A stretch of DNA of 64,000 bases from Pocillopora verrucosa (Eukaryota > Cnidaria > Anthozoa > Scleractinia > Pocilloporidae), in NCBI RefSeq assembly GCF_036669915.1, contig NC_089320.1:13630287-13694286 (forward strand). The letters are read 5' to 3'. A model generated the notes under the pieces. That model was not told where the DNA came from. It saw only the letters and a program-made list of their open reading frames with translations, and searched no databases. Each line of letters opens with the position of its first letter. Within the stretch, counting starts at the first letter, position 1. Position numbers and translations under genes: made by a program. This document shows positions 51,501 to 63,425 of this stretch, in pieces.

Positions 51501-51649
51501 CCTCTAAATATGGATTATGTATATAGAAGTCATTTATTTAATGAGATCTCTTTAAAGTTTACTATGTATTATTTATCGGTGAACTTTTTTTATATATTTC
51601 TCAAGATGACGTCGGAGGTGCTGAGGTTATGGTTGTGTACGTACGTTGA
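45569..51649 (+). CDS. Gene G: secreted PAN-EGF-FReD-like protein
   Basis: Exons: 45569-45623 (signal, MAILNLFAVFVLTLAVHG), 46522-46784 (PAN), 47181-47295 (EGF), 47813-47926, 48317-48498 and 49475-49805 (FReD-like 1-3), and 51606-51649 (terminal, ending AEVMVVYVR). The sum is 1104 nt, 367 aa. A second PAN acceptor 9 nt upstream (tttttag, exon start 46513) keeps frame and has the better pyrimidine tract, adding three residues. PAN has CELICYEDPDCVSYNYGP. The EGF has six cysteines with GYWCVC. The FReD-like part carries VYCDQTSDGGGWT, NARGTTN and CDWEKFHPVPAILYS. The last intron is enlarged by a 1075-bp TTAA element. It is very close to gene H and to I, with introns aligning too, so the duplication is recent. 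Confidence 0.85.
47955..48140. repeat. CCGTTA-motif cluster in intron 4 of gene G
   Basis: Five CCGTTA motifs (aaccgttaagcg, agccgttaggcg, aaccgttagtcg, agccgttaactg, aaccgttagccg) lie within about 170 bp, each followed by a cgtaaaa- or gtgaaca-like stretch. The same cluster occurs in I (63040-63210) and, shortened, in gene H (56540-56600). Gene E does not show it in this intron. CCGTTA is the reverse of TAACGG, which fits the animal Myb consensus. Confidence 0.6.
50302..51376. mobile_element. TTAA-target non-autonomous element, copy 2
   Basis: It is flanked by TTAA on both sides (50298-50301 and 51377-51380). Inverted ends are GAGCTAATGTCAACATGCATC and, on the other strand, GAGAGGATGTCAGCATCCATC. 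Similarity of the two ends continues for about 130 bp (tcctacttttata blocks). It sits in the last intron of gene G. The same intron of gene H (58720-58723) has a single TTAA with the flanks joined exactly, so it is an empty site. There is no transposase frame. An AT-rich insert near 50690-50760 is absent from copy 1. Confidence 0.88.
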
Positions 51650-51819
51650 AGACCAAGGATGCCAGGCAATGAATAATCTGAATGCAATGTTGAGAAGTAA
51701 AACTTCTCCTTTAACGTTATACGCAAAATGACTGCAAGATCCTGCAAATCATACCAAAGTGCTTGACTGTAACTCGTTGGTTTTGAAGAAGAACTGGCTT
51801 GTTACTGCCAACGACGATT

Positions 51820-52360
51820 TTCTTTTCGTCATCAGAGTTTGACGCGAGCTTGTCAGATAGATATTCGTTGACCGCAACTTGCCAACGAAACTCGCTCTTA
51901 TTAGATAGCTTTATGGCCTTTATACTTTTCGATACTAAAGTAGTACCTTATCCTAAGGCGCGTTTCGCTCTCTCTAAAGAACTACTTTTCAGGGCGTTCG
52001 AAGCGTCATGCATCTCATGGAGGACTTGAAACTCATGATCAAGTTGCTGTTAGTTGCCCTTACAGACGCAAGTGTAGTTCTCACGGCGAGCCTTCTTTAC
52101 GGCTTGGTCAATTGCAGCGCTGTTACTACAGATAAACTTTGAGCAAATTTGGCTGGCGTAGATTTGATCACGTTAAGTTTTCTGTTAAAGAACCGATCGA
52201 CGTTGAAATAGCAAATCTGATTGCTTGAATAATGGATGGTCGCGATGGATCCAATACGGCTACACCATCTTCTGCTGCGTTCGGGAAGCGAGCTGCTGAA
52301 ATATCGTCTATCTTCAAATGGACTGCCTGTGTGGCGGTGTTCACAGACCCAACTCTCAAT
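51820..52360 (-). pseudogene. Degenerate coding relic, possibly of a retroelement
   Basis: The minus strand between genes G and H shows interrupted but protein-like stretches: VGSVNTATQAVHLKIDD and DPSRPSIIQAIRFAIS, then KSEFRWQVAVNEYLSDKLAS and NSDDEKK, separated by stops and frame changes. The last part recalls a protein type common next to DIRS-like or gag-like elements in cnidarians (from memory). It cannot be functional as read. Confidence 0.35.
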
Positions 52361-52909
52361 TTTTATTACTCAACACTTATATACCGTAATTCAAATAACT
52401 TAACACACAACTCAAGACATATCGAAACACTCACTATTAAACGCACAATGCCATTCAGAAGTGAAGAAAAAAAATATCTACTCATCTTCGTAATGCACAT
52501 ATTTTAATATCCTTGTCAATTTGTTCATCTACATATTGTTATAGCTGTTGTGCTAGTTTTTATATGATGAAAATTTCAAACAATTTTATATAAGTTCGCT
52601 ATTGGTGGGTACGTGTAAAATTGACGCCTTTCATCCTTGCAGCCTCAATTGAGCAAAAATGGCCATGGAAACGGAGTTTAAGCGCTTTGGTATTCTGTTT
52701 AAAAATATATTTCCGTTTTCCTCATATTTACGTAATACCTTGTATGGACCTCTTGTTCAACAAAATTGTACCATTAAAGGCAAATAGATAGAACTCTCGA
52801 CAGCTATTGGTTGAAAAGTGAATAGGAAGTTAATTGGAGTTAATATCACGCTTGGTTCAACTGGGAAACATTCAGTTTGTACACCTCCATGTCTGTATGA
52901 CTTTGTACA

Positions 52910-55900
52910 ATGTCTTTCACTTGGATCTGTTTTCTGTTAGTGGAGCTGTGTTCAATGATACTCAAGATTGCCTGGTCACAAGGTTGGTTATTCAAGTATG
53001 TTCTTTGACAAAATGAAAACTGAGAAATCGATTCTTTCACTGCTACCGTATAAAAGGGCGCGATTGACAGAAAATAAAGCAACGATGCCATCGTTATTAT
53101 GTTTTCAATGTTTGCTGCAAGCTTCAGATGGCGGCTTTTCAATTTCCTAATGGAAATAGCACGTTAGCATTTACCGCTGTTTACTCTTTGACATTATGGG
53201 CCGGTTATTTGCTCGAGGCCAAACTAATCCAAACCACGTTTTTACCACATCGAGACGTTTTTGTTTAATATTTTACAGTAGGAGGATAGTACATTTTAAT
53301 ATGTTTAGAGAAGTTGTGGGCCCTTAGTGTACCAACTCATTTGCTCATTAAAAAAAACATGATGAACTTTTATCTGCAGTTCACCCAGAATAGTTTTAAG
53401 AGGTGTATTACAAGCAAAACTTCGACTCTCACAAATGAAGGAATTTACTGGAGTGGCAATATTCCGCTTTGCGTGGAACCTAAGCATTGTAGGAAAGCCT
53501 TTTAAAACTAAATAAGATAAGCCTAAACGGACATGGTAACAGTTTCCTAATTAACATTCATGTCTCGTAACCTAAGTAAAATAATTATGAGAAAATGGAA
53601 GCAGTTCGTCTCCTGACATAAACATGTCATTGAACATTATTATTCCGAAATAGGGTAAAAAAAAAACTTTTCGAGCCAATTTTTTGTACAAATTCAGGTC
53701 ATTGCCGCAGGTGTGTTACATCTGTATACACGTTTTCCGACTTCAAACAGAACCGTTAGTTACCTGCGACTATTTAAATTAAAGCAAGTTAAAAATTTCC
53801 TTCACAGATAACTTTTACATACGCGAAAAAATAATAACTGAGTCACCTGTTGTCAAGAAGAAAAGAAGAAAAATTAACATTTTCCTGTTTTTATCTTATA
53901 ATGATATTTACCACCAACGAAACAGAACATCTTTCTTATAGTAAGTTAAGCCTCCTCGATTTTTATTTTTTAGATTAATCTCTGGCGGAATATAATTTTA
54001 AGGGCATCATAAACTTTCACAAACTTTAACATATTCTTTTCAACGCGAGAAAACAAACGCTTTTTTTCACACAGCGTATGAGTTCTTTAGTCTAAACATC
54101 ATATCTGCCCCAATTGCAATCAAGGGGTGATTTTTTTCGCTGTGAAGGAAGTTCAAGTTCAATAAAGAAAAGACAGATTTCCATTAAAATAAACGAAAAA
54201 TATTTCGCATCATTTGGTGTCGATTTAATATCTGAGCGTCATTCCAGCGAATTAATTCGTTGGAATGGCACTCGCTTATTTTTCTGTTGACCGGCTTTAT
54301 TTGCCTTAAAGGAAGCAAAATCGAATAGCCTACAATTTTATCGTATTCTGCATTTCATAATCTATTTATTGTCATTAACTTTATTTTGGTTTCATGCGAA
54401 ACATCGCGTGTAATTTTTTTTTCTCTGAAGGCACTGGCTAAGGTGCGGAGTAACCTTAAAGGCAAAGACAGAAATAATGGCAAGAATAGTAAACTTTTAT
54501 TATTGATAGAAACAAGACCACTTTCATCCGTCACTCGAATAATAGGAACGAATCTATCCAAAAAACCCCATTCAAAGTTTCTAGTTTGCAGGAATCAATA
54601 CGTTTCTTCCCCAAATAATTACAGTTAAGAATACTCTAACTTATAGTAATTATTTTGAACCCACAGAAACTCGTAATAATTTGGATTCCGAGTATAGGCA
54701 GAATTCAAGACGGAATCTACTTTCAATGGACAAGTTCCATTATCTAAATTTTCCCCAGAATTGACATAATCACACCATAAGACGACTTTGAATGTATCTT
54801 AATATGTCTTCATCATCCTCTCTGCGTTTCTGTGAACTTTGCCGCCAAAGAAAAAAGTGGTGCGCGTTATTGTCCTGTAACAAGTTCAACGACCCTGACA
54901 AACTCAAAGAAAGCAAGAGTTCGCATGACTAATCGTTTCCAAATGCATCACTTTAAGTTTCCCAAATGTTAGTACTTGCTCTAGATGTAAAGAACTCGCT
55001 TTATGTAAGGGGGATAGAAAGCAATTAGCAGGAGTCTCGAGGGATAAAAGAAATTTTCATCGACACCTATCGATAATGTTGATCAGTTGCGGATAATGAT
55101 GGTTGCTTTTCTTATTACTTGTGACAGCAAATTCAGATGAGTGCAGAGCCATTCTATTCAACCCAGTCACCAAAGACAAGTATTTAATTCATCACATAAT
55201 CAAAACTGTGCCAGTTGAAAGTGAAGTAAGCTGTGAACTAATTTGTTACGAGGACCCCGACTGTGTGTCTTACAACTACGGGCCAGTATTAAGTGAGATC
55301 CCTTTATGCGACATGAATAACAGCACTCATTTACAAGTCCCTAACGTGAATTTCATTACCAGAAATGGCTACAGCTACCGAGGAATTGAGGTAAGCCTTA
55401 CAACCTAAACACAATTAAACGTTTTCTATCGTTGAAACCTCACGTGACACGACTGACTGGTAGACCACAGAAATGTAAACAGAAAAAAAAGGTAGCTATG
55501 TTTTGGCATGATTACTTGAAATCTCTAATAAGGCAATTTTAAATTAGTAGGACGCGGTGCGGCATACAACAGACCTCGTTCGTGGCGAAATCAATTTCCC
55601 AAATGTTAGAGATCAGGTTTAGCCTTTTTTGTAAAAAATAACTCTGATGACCTCTTTTTAAAATTACAATGATGAGATTGATGATAATAATAATAACGAT
55701 GGTGATTTGTCAAGAAGCATACGTGCTTTCAGCATACAAAAAAAGAAAGGCATTGTTTCCTTTTTTTCATTTTTTTTCATCACAGAATCCTTGTGGAAGC
55801 AGCCCATGTCAGAAAAATTCTACTTGTCAAGCTGGGTTTACTTCAAAAGGATACCGTTGTGTATGTCCACAAGGACTCGGGGGAGAGAATTGTGACCAAG

Positions 55901-58900
55901 GTATTTTAAGCTTATTCGTCAAGTAATGCAAATATTCCTGCCTTTTAATACTTCTTGGTATTCTTGTATTTCTGCTCAAGAAAATTTCCGAAATTCTCTA
56001 AAGTCATTGACTGCATGTTTAAATGTGTTAGTTGTGTATAACGGGAAACCTCATTCTCACTTCTCAGCAAGTATTTGTTTATATCAATAATCACCTTAGT
56101 TTTCGATGGCCAATCCGTTTCGTGGCTGGCTTGGGCAATCGCTAACCTCACCTCTAACACAAATCGTCCAATTACGATTTAGAGAACAAGAGTTATTATG
56201 TTACGACTTGTAGTGAGGGAGTCATTCGTGCCAGCCTATTGAAATCATACATAAAAGCTTTACACAAAAAGTATTCGATTTTGATGTTTTGTAAAGTGAG
56301 AATACAGGGATCAGACCAGTACAACAGAGAGACCTACGGATCACTGCATCGTGTTCAAGGACTCGTATAAGCACCTTTTCTACTTTTAATTTTTCCAGTC
56401 ATTCTGACTCAGAACTGTTCTCAAGCCCCAAAGGAAACAGGAGTCTACAGAATTTCTAATCATAGATCAGACTCGTTCCCAGTGTACTGCGACCAGACAA
56501 GTGATGGAGGTGGTACGTCAAACTAAATAAAAGGATCTCGATGGGTTAACCGTTAGGCGTAAAACGGCCAAAAAATTCAACCGTTATGCATATTAAATTG
56601 ACAAATTTTAACTCTTCATGGTGACCAATTTACGTTTTCAACTCAGTTGATAACACTTGATTACCTTGTTATACTCTCCCACCGACGCAGAAACTTACCC
56701 CCTTTTTCCGAATAAGTAGTTGATTTAGAGGTGGCTAACTCACTTGGCTAGGAAGGTCCTTGGACTTAGGTCATGTCCATTCAGTCAATTCGTAAAACCA
56801 TATCTAGAGTTTTCCAAAGGAACAAGCATTTTTCACGAACCTGGACTATTTTTGACAATCTTTTTTCTATTTTGAGGTTGGACGATGATATTCAAATACA
56901 TTGGAGGAGATTCTTCCTCTCCAACTGGTGACACGTTATGGAGTTCATCCGACTCATTATCAGAAAATATTATCGCTGCCTTAGATACCACTTCGACCTA
57001 CCAGGGAAACTATAAAAACCGTATCGTTCAAAGTTGGCAAACTTTTAACCCTCGAGAGGTACGTCCGGAAAATATCTACACCACAGAGGGTTAGGCTAAA
57101 TGCACCTTAGCTTACAATTTTCTTATACAATGTTAATGTATTTCCATAGAAATGGCCTGTAAAAATAAATCAGTTAGACTTTTTTGGATTTTTTTTTTCC
57201 ATTTGCCTGATCGAGCTTTCCATCTTATGGAAGACTTGTCTTCAAATTGTCTGTCACGAAACACTTTTCCAGATGCTTTTCATCATGTTCCTAAAGACAA
57301 ACCAAGCGGACACTTTTCTGAACTGCTTGCCTCTTTTGAGAAGAATTAGGAATAGAAGAGAATGGAATATAAATAATATAAAAGAACATAAACTAAAACA
57401 ATTTGTTTCAAAGAGTGATATCACTGGCCATGCAATGAGATCTCTATTTGTTACGTTCTTTTGTTTACCTTACTTCCCAAACCTTTAGAATGAATGGTCG
57501 TGGCATTTCTGAGCTGAAACAAAAGTGCTCATTCAGATATTACGTTGAAAAGTACTCAGGGTGTTAGCTTTTAATGCTTCGAGGATGATTGAAAAAACAA
57601 GGGTTGCCGTGCCAAAGACAGAGTGATACTAGAACCAAGCCGATAAAACAACTTCTTGCTCAAAACTTTGCCTTCTCGAGTTTACATATAGTCATGTTAT
57701 GTGGTATTGATTGATTGATATTGATTGATAAACTGTCGGAATCCTTCAAAATAAGTTTGTAAAAAGATAATTAAAAATTGACTAACAATTCTTTAAATCC
57801 CCCGTTTTAACGATTCCTATCTTACCCCATACTGATGTATTTGACATGTAGACAACAGATCATTTTCTTGTATGACTTTAGGTTCGTGTAGTGCTTTACA
57901 CGAATGGAGCAGAAGTTATGTCTATGAAGTTCAATGCCAGAGGAACAACTAACGTGAACTGGTTTACACAAATTAATCTACTTCAATCACCATGGACAGA
58001 TCTTAAGAATGCGACAACTTTAAAACCCTTTCGCATCAATGGCCATCTAGGTGCACGAAACTTTGAAATTACAGCTAAGTACGCAGGATGCTCTCGTGAT
58101 GTTGGGTGGTTTATAATCGGAGGACCTTACTGTGCCTGGGAGAGATTTCACCCTGTGCCGGCAATTCTATACAGCAAGAAAACTCACAACATCAAATGGA
58201 ATAATGCTCAAGGTAGAAATTGTATAAAGAAATCTTGTAATACTTCTGTTACTGTTTTTGTTTGTTTTTTTTTTTTGTTATCAAATCAGGGAAATAACAA
58301 GATATTTCCTAAACAGACCTCATGAAATGGTTTCGTTGCCGTTCATTTATTCTTAATTTTTTTTTATTAAAGTAGATATAACGGTATGTTATAACCATTC
58401 TGTTTTTGTTTTGCTGAGATAATCGTAACTGTTCTAGTCGACTCCTTCTTGGATAACTCGGTAATTTCCTTTTCTTCTTCAGGGTCGTGACCAGGATTTT
58501 TGAAGCGGGGATGGGAGGGGGGGGGGGGGTCACACTGTCTCAAATAGAGAGTACTCGCTAGATTGCCATGTCAACCTTTGATAAATGTGCTGTAACAGTG
58601 ACATTTTGAGATACCCCGTTCCCCTACCCCCTCTCTATATTTAATCTGGGTGTCAGAATTTAATTGCAATTGTTAATTACAGGGGCAAAATCTAGAATGG
58701 AAATTAGGAGGAAAGAAATTTAATAACTGCACGAGTCATCTGAAATTTAACATTTCCGCTGATTACAAGGCCGGTGCTCAAAAACCGGTTTCAGTAATGA
58801 GAGATCAATTCTGCACTTTTTATTTGCCTTCTTCTCCATCCACCTATAAATTTGGATTATGTATCACGGCAATCGTTTATTTAATGAGATCTCAATAAAA

Positions 58901-59000
58901 AAGTTTACTATGTATTATTTATCGGTGAACTTTTTTTCATATAATCTTTTCTCAAGATGATGTCGGAAGCGCTGAGGTTATGGTTGTGTATGTACGTTGA
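52910..59000 (+). CDS. Gene H: secreted PAN-EGF-FReD-like protein with F-type first exon
   Basis: Exons: 52910-52982 (signal, MSFTWICFLLVELCSMILK to AWSQ), 55128-55390 (PAN), 55786-55900 (EGF), 56399-56512, 56877-57058 and 57882-58212 (FReD-like 1-3), and 58957-59000 (terminal, ending AEVMVVYVR). The sum is 1122 nt, 373 aa, with all phases matching. The body is nearly that of gene G. No MAIL-type signal exon like those of genes E and G was found upstream, so the first exon resembles the one at 36572 near gene F, making gene H a hybrid. A dead PAN-like exon (about 54667-54930) lies inside intron 1. The EGF has six cysteines, and FReD-like motifs are as in gene G (CAWERFHPVPAILYS). If the first exon is wrong, the start of the protein is unknown. 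Confidence 0.75.
54667..54930 (+). pseudogene. Dead PAN-like exon in intron 1 of gene H
   Basis: It reads PLCVSVNFAAK then KWCALLSCNKFNDPDK, the second half of a PAN domain of the gene F type (compare QCVSVNI). The first half is broken by stops and by a few bases of insertion relative to the copy at 60845. An AG acceptor (cccacag) remains at its start, but no donor follows. It is probably the leftover second exon of an F-type gene whose first exon is now used by gene H. Confidence 0.6.
56540..56600. repeat. Shortened CCGTTA-motif cluster in intron 4 of gene H
   Basis: Two motifs (aaccgttaggcgtaaaacgg and aaccgttatgca) remain from the cluster seen in gene G and in I. The following block (ccaccgacgcag near 56680) is shared with I but absent from gene G. 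Confidence 0.55.
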
Positions 59001-60844
59001 AGACCAAGGATGCCAGGCAATGAATAATCTGAATGAAATGTTGAGAGGGAAAACTTCTGCTTTAACGCTATATTCAAAATGACTGCAAGATCCTACAAAT
59101 CATATTGAAGTGCTTTACTATTGACCTTGATGGTTTTCGAGAAGAACTGGCTCGTTGCTGCCAACGACGCTTATCCTTTACAGCTTTTTTACAGCTTAAC
59201 TTAACACATAACTTGAGACATATCGAAACACTCACTAGTAAACACACATTGCCATTCAGAACGTGAAGGAAAAAAAAATATCTGCTTTGCTTTGTAACGC
59301 AGATATGTTAATGTTCTTGTCAATTTGTTCATTTACACAGTGTTATAGTCGTTGTGTTTTTATATAAGATGGGAATTTCAAACAACTTTGTATTAGTTCG
59401 ATAACGGCACGTATGAAGTTAGCAAGAGAAATAACCTTAACAATTGACGGCATTTCATCCTTGCCGCCTCTATAATACCTTGTATGGAAATCTTGTTCAA
59501 CGAAATTGTACAGTAAATGGCAAATAGACAGAACTCTTGACAGCTATTGGTTGAATAGTAAACAGGAAGTTAATTGCAGCTAATATCATGCTTAGTACAG
59601 CTGGGAAAAATTCAGTTTGTACAACTCCATGTCTGTATGTCTTTATGCCATATCTTTCACTTGGATCTGTTTTCTGTCACTGGATCTGTGTTCAGTGATA
59701 CCCAAGATTGCCTGGTTACAAGGTTGGTTATTCAAGTATGTTCTTTGACAAAATGAAAACTGAGGTATCGATTCTTTCAATACTACTGTAAAAAAAAGGC
59801 GCGATTGACAGAAAATAAAGCAACAGTGTGATCGTTATTGTGTTTTCAGTGTCTGCTACAAGCTACAGATGGCGGCTTTTCAATTTCATGATGGAAATAG
59901 CACGTTAGTATTTACCGCTGTTTGCGGCTATTTAAATTAAACCGAGTTAAAAATTCCGAATAATTTTATTTTAATTTTACATAAGCGAAAAAACAATTAA
60001 ATTAATTAATTAAAGAAAAAAGAAAAATTACCATTTTCCTGTTGTTATCATATAATGATATATACCACCAACGAAACAGAAGAACATCTTTGTCATAGCA
60101 AGTTAAGCCTCCTTTCATCTTTTTGGATTAATCTCTAACGGAATCTAATATTTAGGGCATCATAAACTTTTATAAACTTTGACATATTTTTTTTCACCAA
60201 GAGAAAACAAACGCCTTTTTCGACACAGTGTATGACTTCTCTTGTCTAAACGTCATATCTGCCTCAATTGCAATCAAGAGGCAATTTTTTAGCATTCTTA
60301 AAAGACTAAAGATTCTGTGGAGGAAGTTCAAAGTATAATGAAAAATGGATTTCCTTAAAAATAAACGAAAAATATTTCGAACATTTGGTCTCGATTTAAT
60401 ATTTGAGCGCCATTCCAGCGAATTAATCAGTGATAAATTCTCTGGAATGGTACTCGCTTACTTTTGCGTTGAGCGGCTTCATCTGCCTTAACGGAAGCAA
60501 AGTCGTACAGCCTACAATTTTATCGTATTCTGCATTTAATAATCTATTCATTGTTATTAACTATATTTTAGTTTCAAGCGAATCATCGCGTGTAAATGTT
60601 TTTTTTTCTCTAAAGGCACTTGCTAAGATGCGGAGTAACCTTAAAGGCAAAGACAGAAATAATGGCAAGAACTTTTGTTATTGATAGAAACAAGACCAGT
60701 TTCATCCGTCTCGCGGGTAAAAGGAAGGAATCTATCCAAAAACCCCCATTCAAAGTTTCTAGTTTGCAGGAATTAATACGTTTCTTCCCCAAATAGTTAC
60801 AGTTAAGAATATTCTAACTTATAGTAATTATCTTCAACCCACAG

Positions 60845-61110
60845 AAACTCGTAATGATTTGGATTCCGAGTAAAAGCAGAATTCAAAACAGAATCTGCTT
60901 TCAGTGGACAAGTTCCGTTGTCTGAATGTACCCCGAATTGGCACAATCACACCATATCATGACTTTGAATGTTAAATGTCTTGATCATCCTCTCTGCGTT
61001 TCTGTGAACTTTGCCGCCGAAGGAAAAAAGTGGTGTGCGTTATTGTCCTGTAACAAGTTCAACGACCCCGACAAACCCAAAGAAAGCAAGAGTTCGTATC
61101 ACTATTCGTC
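60845..61110 (+). pseudogene. Dead PAN-like exon in intron 1 of I
   Basis: Its second half is open as VKCLDHPLCVSVNFAAEGK and WCALLSCNKFNDPDKP. The first half has stops just after the acceptor (TAA in the frame that opens after cccacag). It corresponds to the copy at 54667-54930 and is better preserved. No donor is visible. Confidence 0.6.
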
Positions 61111-62365
61111 TCCAAATGCATCACTATAAGTTTTCCAAATGCTAGTACTTGCTATAGATGTAAGGAACTCACATTAATTTAAGGGGGACAGAACATCAAT
61201 AATGTTGATCAGTTACAGATAATGATGAGTTGTTCTTCTTTTTACTTGTGACAGCAAATTCAGATGAGTGCAAAGCCATTCTATTCAACCCAGTCACCAA
61301 AGACAAGTATTTACTTAATCACATAATCAAATCTGTGCCAGTTGAAAGTGAAGTAGGCTGTGAACTAATTTGTTATGGGTACCCTAACTGCGTGTCTTAC
61401 AACTACGGGCCACTACTAGGTGAGATTCCTTTATGCGACATGAATAACAGCACTCATTTACAAGTCACCAGCGTGAATTTCATAACCAGAAATGGCTTCA
61501 GCTACCGAGGAATTGAGGTAAGCCTTACAACCTAGACACAACCAGATGTTTTTTTTTCGTTGAAACTTCACTTGACACCACTGACTGGTTGACCAGAGAA
61601 ATATAAACAGAAAGAAAAGGTAGCTATTATCTGGCATGATTACCTGAACTCTTTAATTCGGTAATTTTAAATCAGTCGGACGCGGCGTGGCATAAACAGA
61701 CCTCTTTCATGGCGAAATTAATTTCCTAAATGTTGGAGACCAGGTGAAATCTTTTTTAAGCTTGATGCTTTTTCGAAAGAATGACTCTGATGACCTCTTT
61801 TCAAAATTACAATGATGATAATAATAATGATGATGATAGTAATTCCTCAAGAAGCACACGTGCTCTTAGCATACAAAAAAGGAAAGGTACTGTGTCCTTT
61901 TTTTTTTCATCACAGAATCCTTGTGGAAGCAGCCCATGTCAGAAAAATTCTACTTGTCAATCTGGGTTTACTTCAAAAGGATACTGTTGTGTCTGTCCAC
62001 AAGGATTCGGGGGAGAGAATTGTGACTAAAGCCTATTCATCAAGTAATGCAAATATTCCTGCCTTTTTTATGCTTCTTGGTATTCTTGTTTTTTTGCTTA
62101 AGAAAATTTCCGAAATTCTGCATTTTTAAATGTTAGTTGTGTATAACGAAAAACCTCCTTCTACTTCTTAGGAAGTATTTGTTTATATCATAATTATCTT
62201 AGGTTGTCGATGGCCAGTCCGTTTTGCGGCTTGGGGAATCATTAACTTAACACAATTTAGCATGTTTTTTTTTTCCCTCAAACCTACACATTGCGATTTA
62301 AAGAACAAGAGTTATTATGTTACGACTTGTAGTGAGGAAGTCAAACTAAATAAAAGGATCTCGAT

Positions 62366-63025
62366 AAGAGAGTAGATCGCGGCGCTTCGACTGCAATACG
62401 GTTCGTATGCCTTGTTTTTGTAGGCAGCGGCGAAGAACCTCTGATACACCCTTTATGTAGGGGAGAACGGCGGTAGATTTAAATTCTTTCGCAGGTTCTT
62501 TGTTGGCTGTTACGCTTGTTGTCTTTGCGAGTTTTCGTACAAATGAAGAAGGATAATCATTAGAAACAAGTACTGATGACAAGTTTTTCTTTTCCTCAGA
62601 GATACCTGACGGTTTCGTTGTGAGGTGTTTGGCTCGGTCCTATAGACACTTAACAAAACCACGCTTTACTGACTGAGGGTGATGTACATCATAGGTTAGG
62701 TACTGGTCAGTGTGGGTGGGCTTTCTGTAGAAAGTGGTAGTGAGAAGACCGTCTGTTTCCCTTGTGACTGTTGTGTCGAGAAAAGGAATGGTGTTATCTT
62801 TCTCGATTTCCATGGTAAAACGAATAGTAGGCTGTTGACTGTTTAGATGTTGTAAAAAAGCCATCGACATGGTCCCGGACTGTGAAAGTGTCATCTACAT
62901 ATCGTTTCCAGATCTTAGGTTTGCAAGTCGCATTTGTTATCGCCTGTCCCTCAAATTCTTCCATGTAAACACGTAAACAATCGACCTCATCGCCTGATGA
63001 AGACAATAAGCGCATATTTTATTAC
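62366..63025 (-). mobile_element. Penelope-like element fragment (reverse transcriptase C-terminal half)
   Basis: Minus-strand frames read CLRVYMEEFEGQAITNA, WKRYVDDTFTV (catalytic YVDD), then after a frameshift at a T run NTIPFLDTTVTRETDG, FYRKPTHTDQYL and FVKCL followed by a stop, then KNLSSVLVSND and KFKS-type tail residues. This order is typical of Penelope-like RT. No GIY-YIG endonuclease is present. Flanking aaggatctcgat (62354-62365) and aaggatctcaat (63026-63037) form a 12-bp target-site duplication inside the I pseudogene. The element is 5'-truncated and dead. Confidence 0.85.
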
Positions 63026-63039
63026 AAGGATCTCAATGG

Positions 63040-63215
63040 GCTTAACCGTTAGGCGTAAAACGGCCAAAAGATTCAGCCGTTAGGCGTACAAAATTGACAA
63101 ATTTAAACCGTTAGTCGTAAAAAAAATCAACCCCAAAGTATTTTCTGGTGACCACAATGGAAAGATATCAGCCGTTAACCGTAAATAGGCCAAAGTTTAA
63201 TCGTTAGTCGTAAAA
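63040..63215. repeat. CCGTTA-motif cluster in I
   Basis: Four CCGTTA motifs and one degenerate tcgttag lie in about 170 bp, collinear with the cluster at 47955-48140 in gene G. It lies just right of the Penelope fragment. Confidence 0.6.
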
Positions 63216-63255
63216 GCCATCAACATATTAAGTCTCTCGAGTAAGGGTCATCAGT

Positions 63256-63361
63256 ATCTCTCTGACAAAAGGCTAACGCTCGAAACGTCATCCCATAAAC
63301 TTTTTACGGTGGCCAATTTACGTTTTCAATCCTGTTGATAATACTAAATTATCCTGTTATA

Positions 63362-63411
<50 letters not shown>

Positions 63412-63425
63412 TCCAATTGATTCAG
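63256..63425. repeat. Dispersed repeat with possible hammerhead-type relic
   Basis: The block from caaaaggctaacgctcgaaac to the A-rich part after cccaccgacgcagcaccaca is present in I, partly in gene H, and in reverse near 21550, but absent at the matching place in gene G (48173). The order CTGA...GGCTAACGCTC...GAAAC recalls the hammerhead ribozymes described in Penelope-like elements. The core reads CTGACAA instead of CTGANGA, so it should be inactive. Confidence 0.4.

Noticed and set aside
55097-55127. Hydrophobic in-frame stretch directly before the PAN exons of genes G, H and I as a possible signal peptide
   Set aside because: No ATG precedes it in frame and gene H has a stop just upstream; the T-rich stretch is better explained as the polypyrimidine tract of the acceptor.
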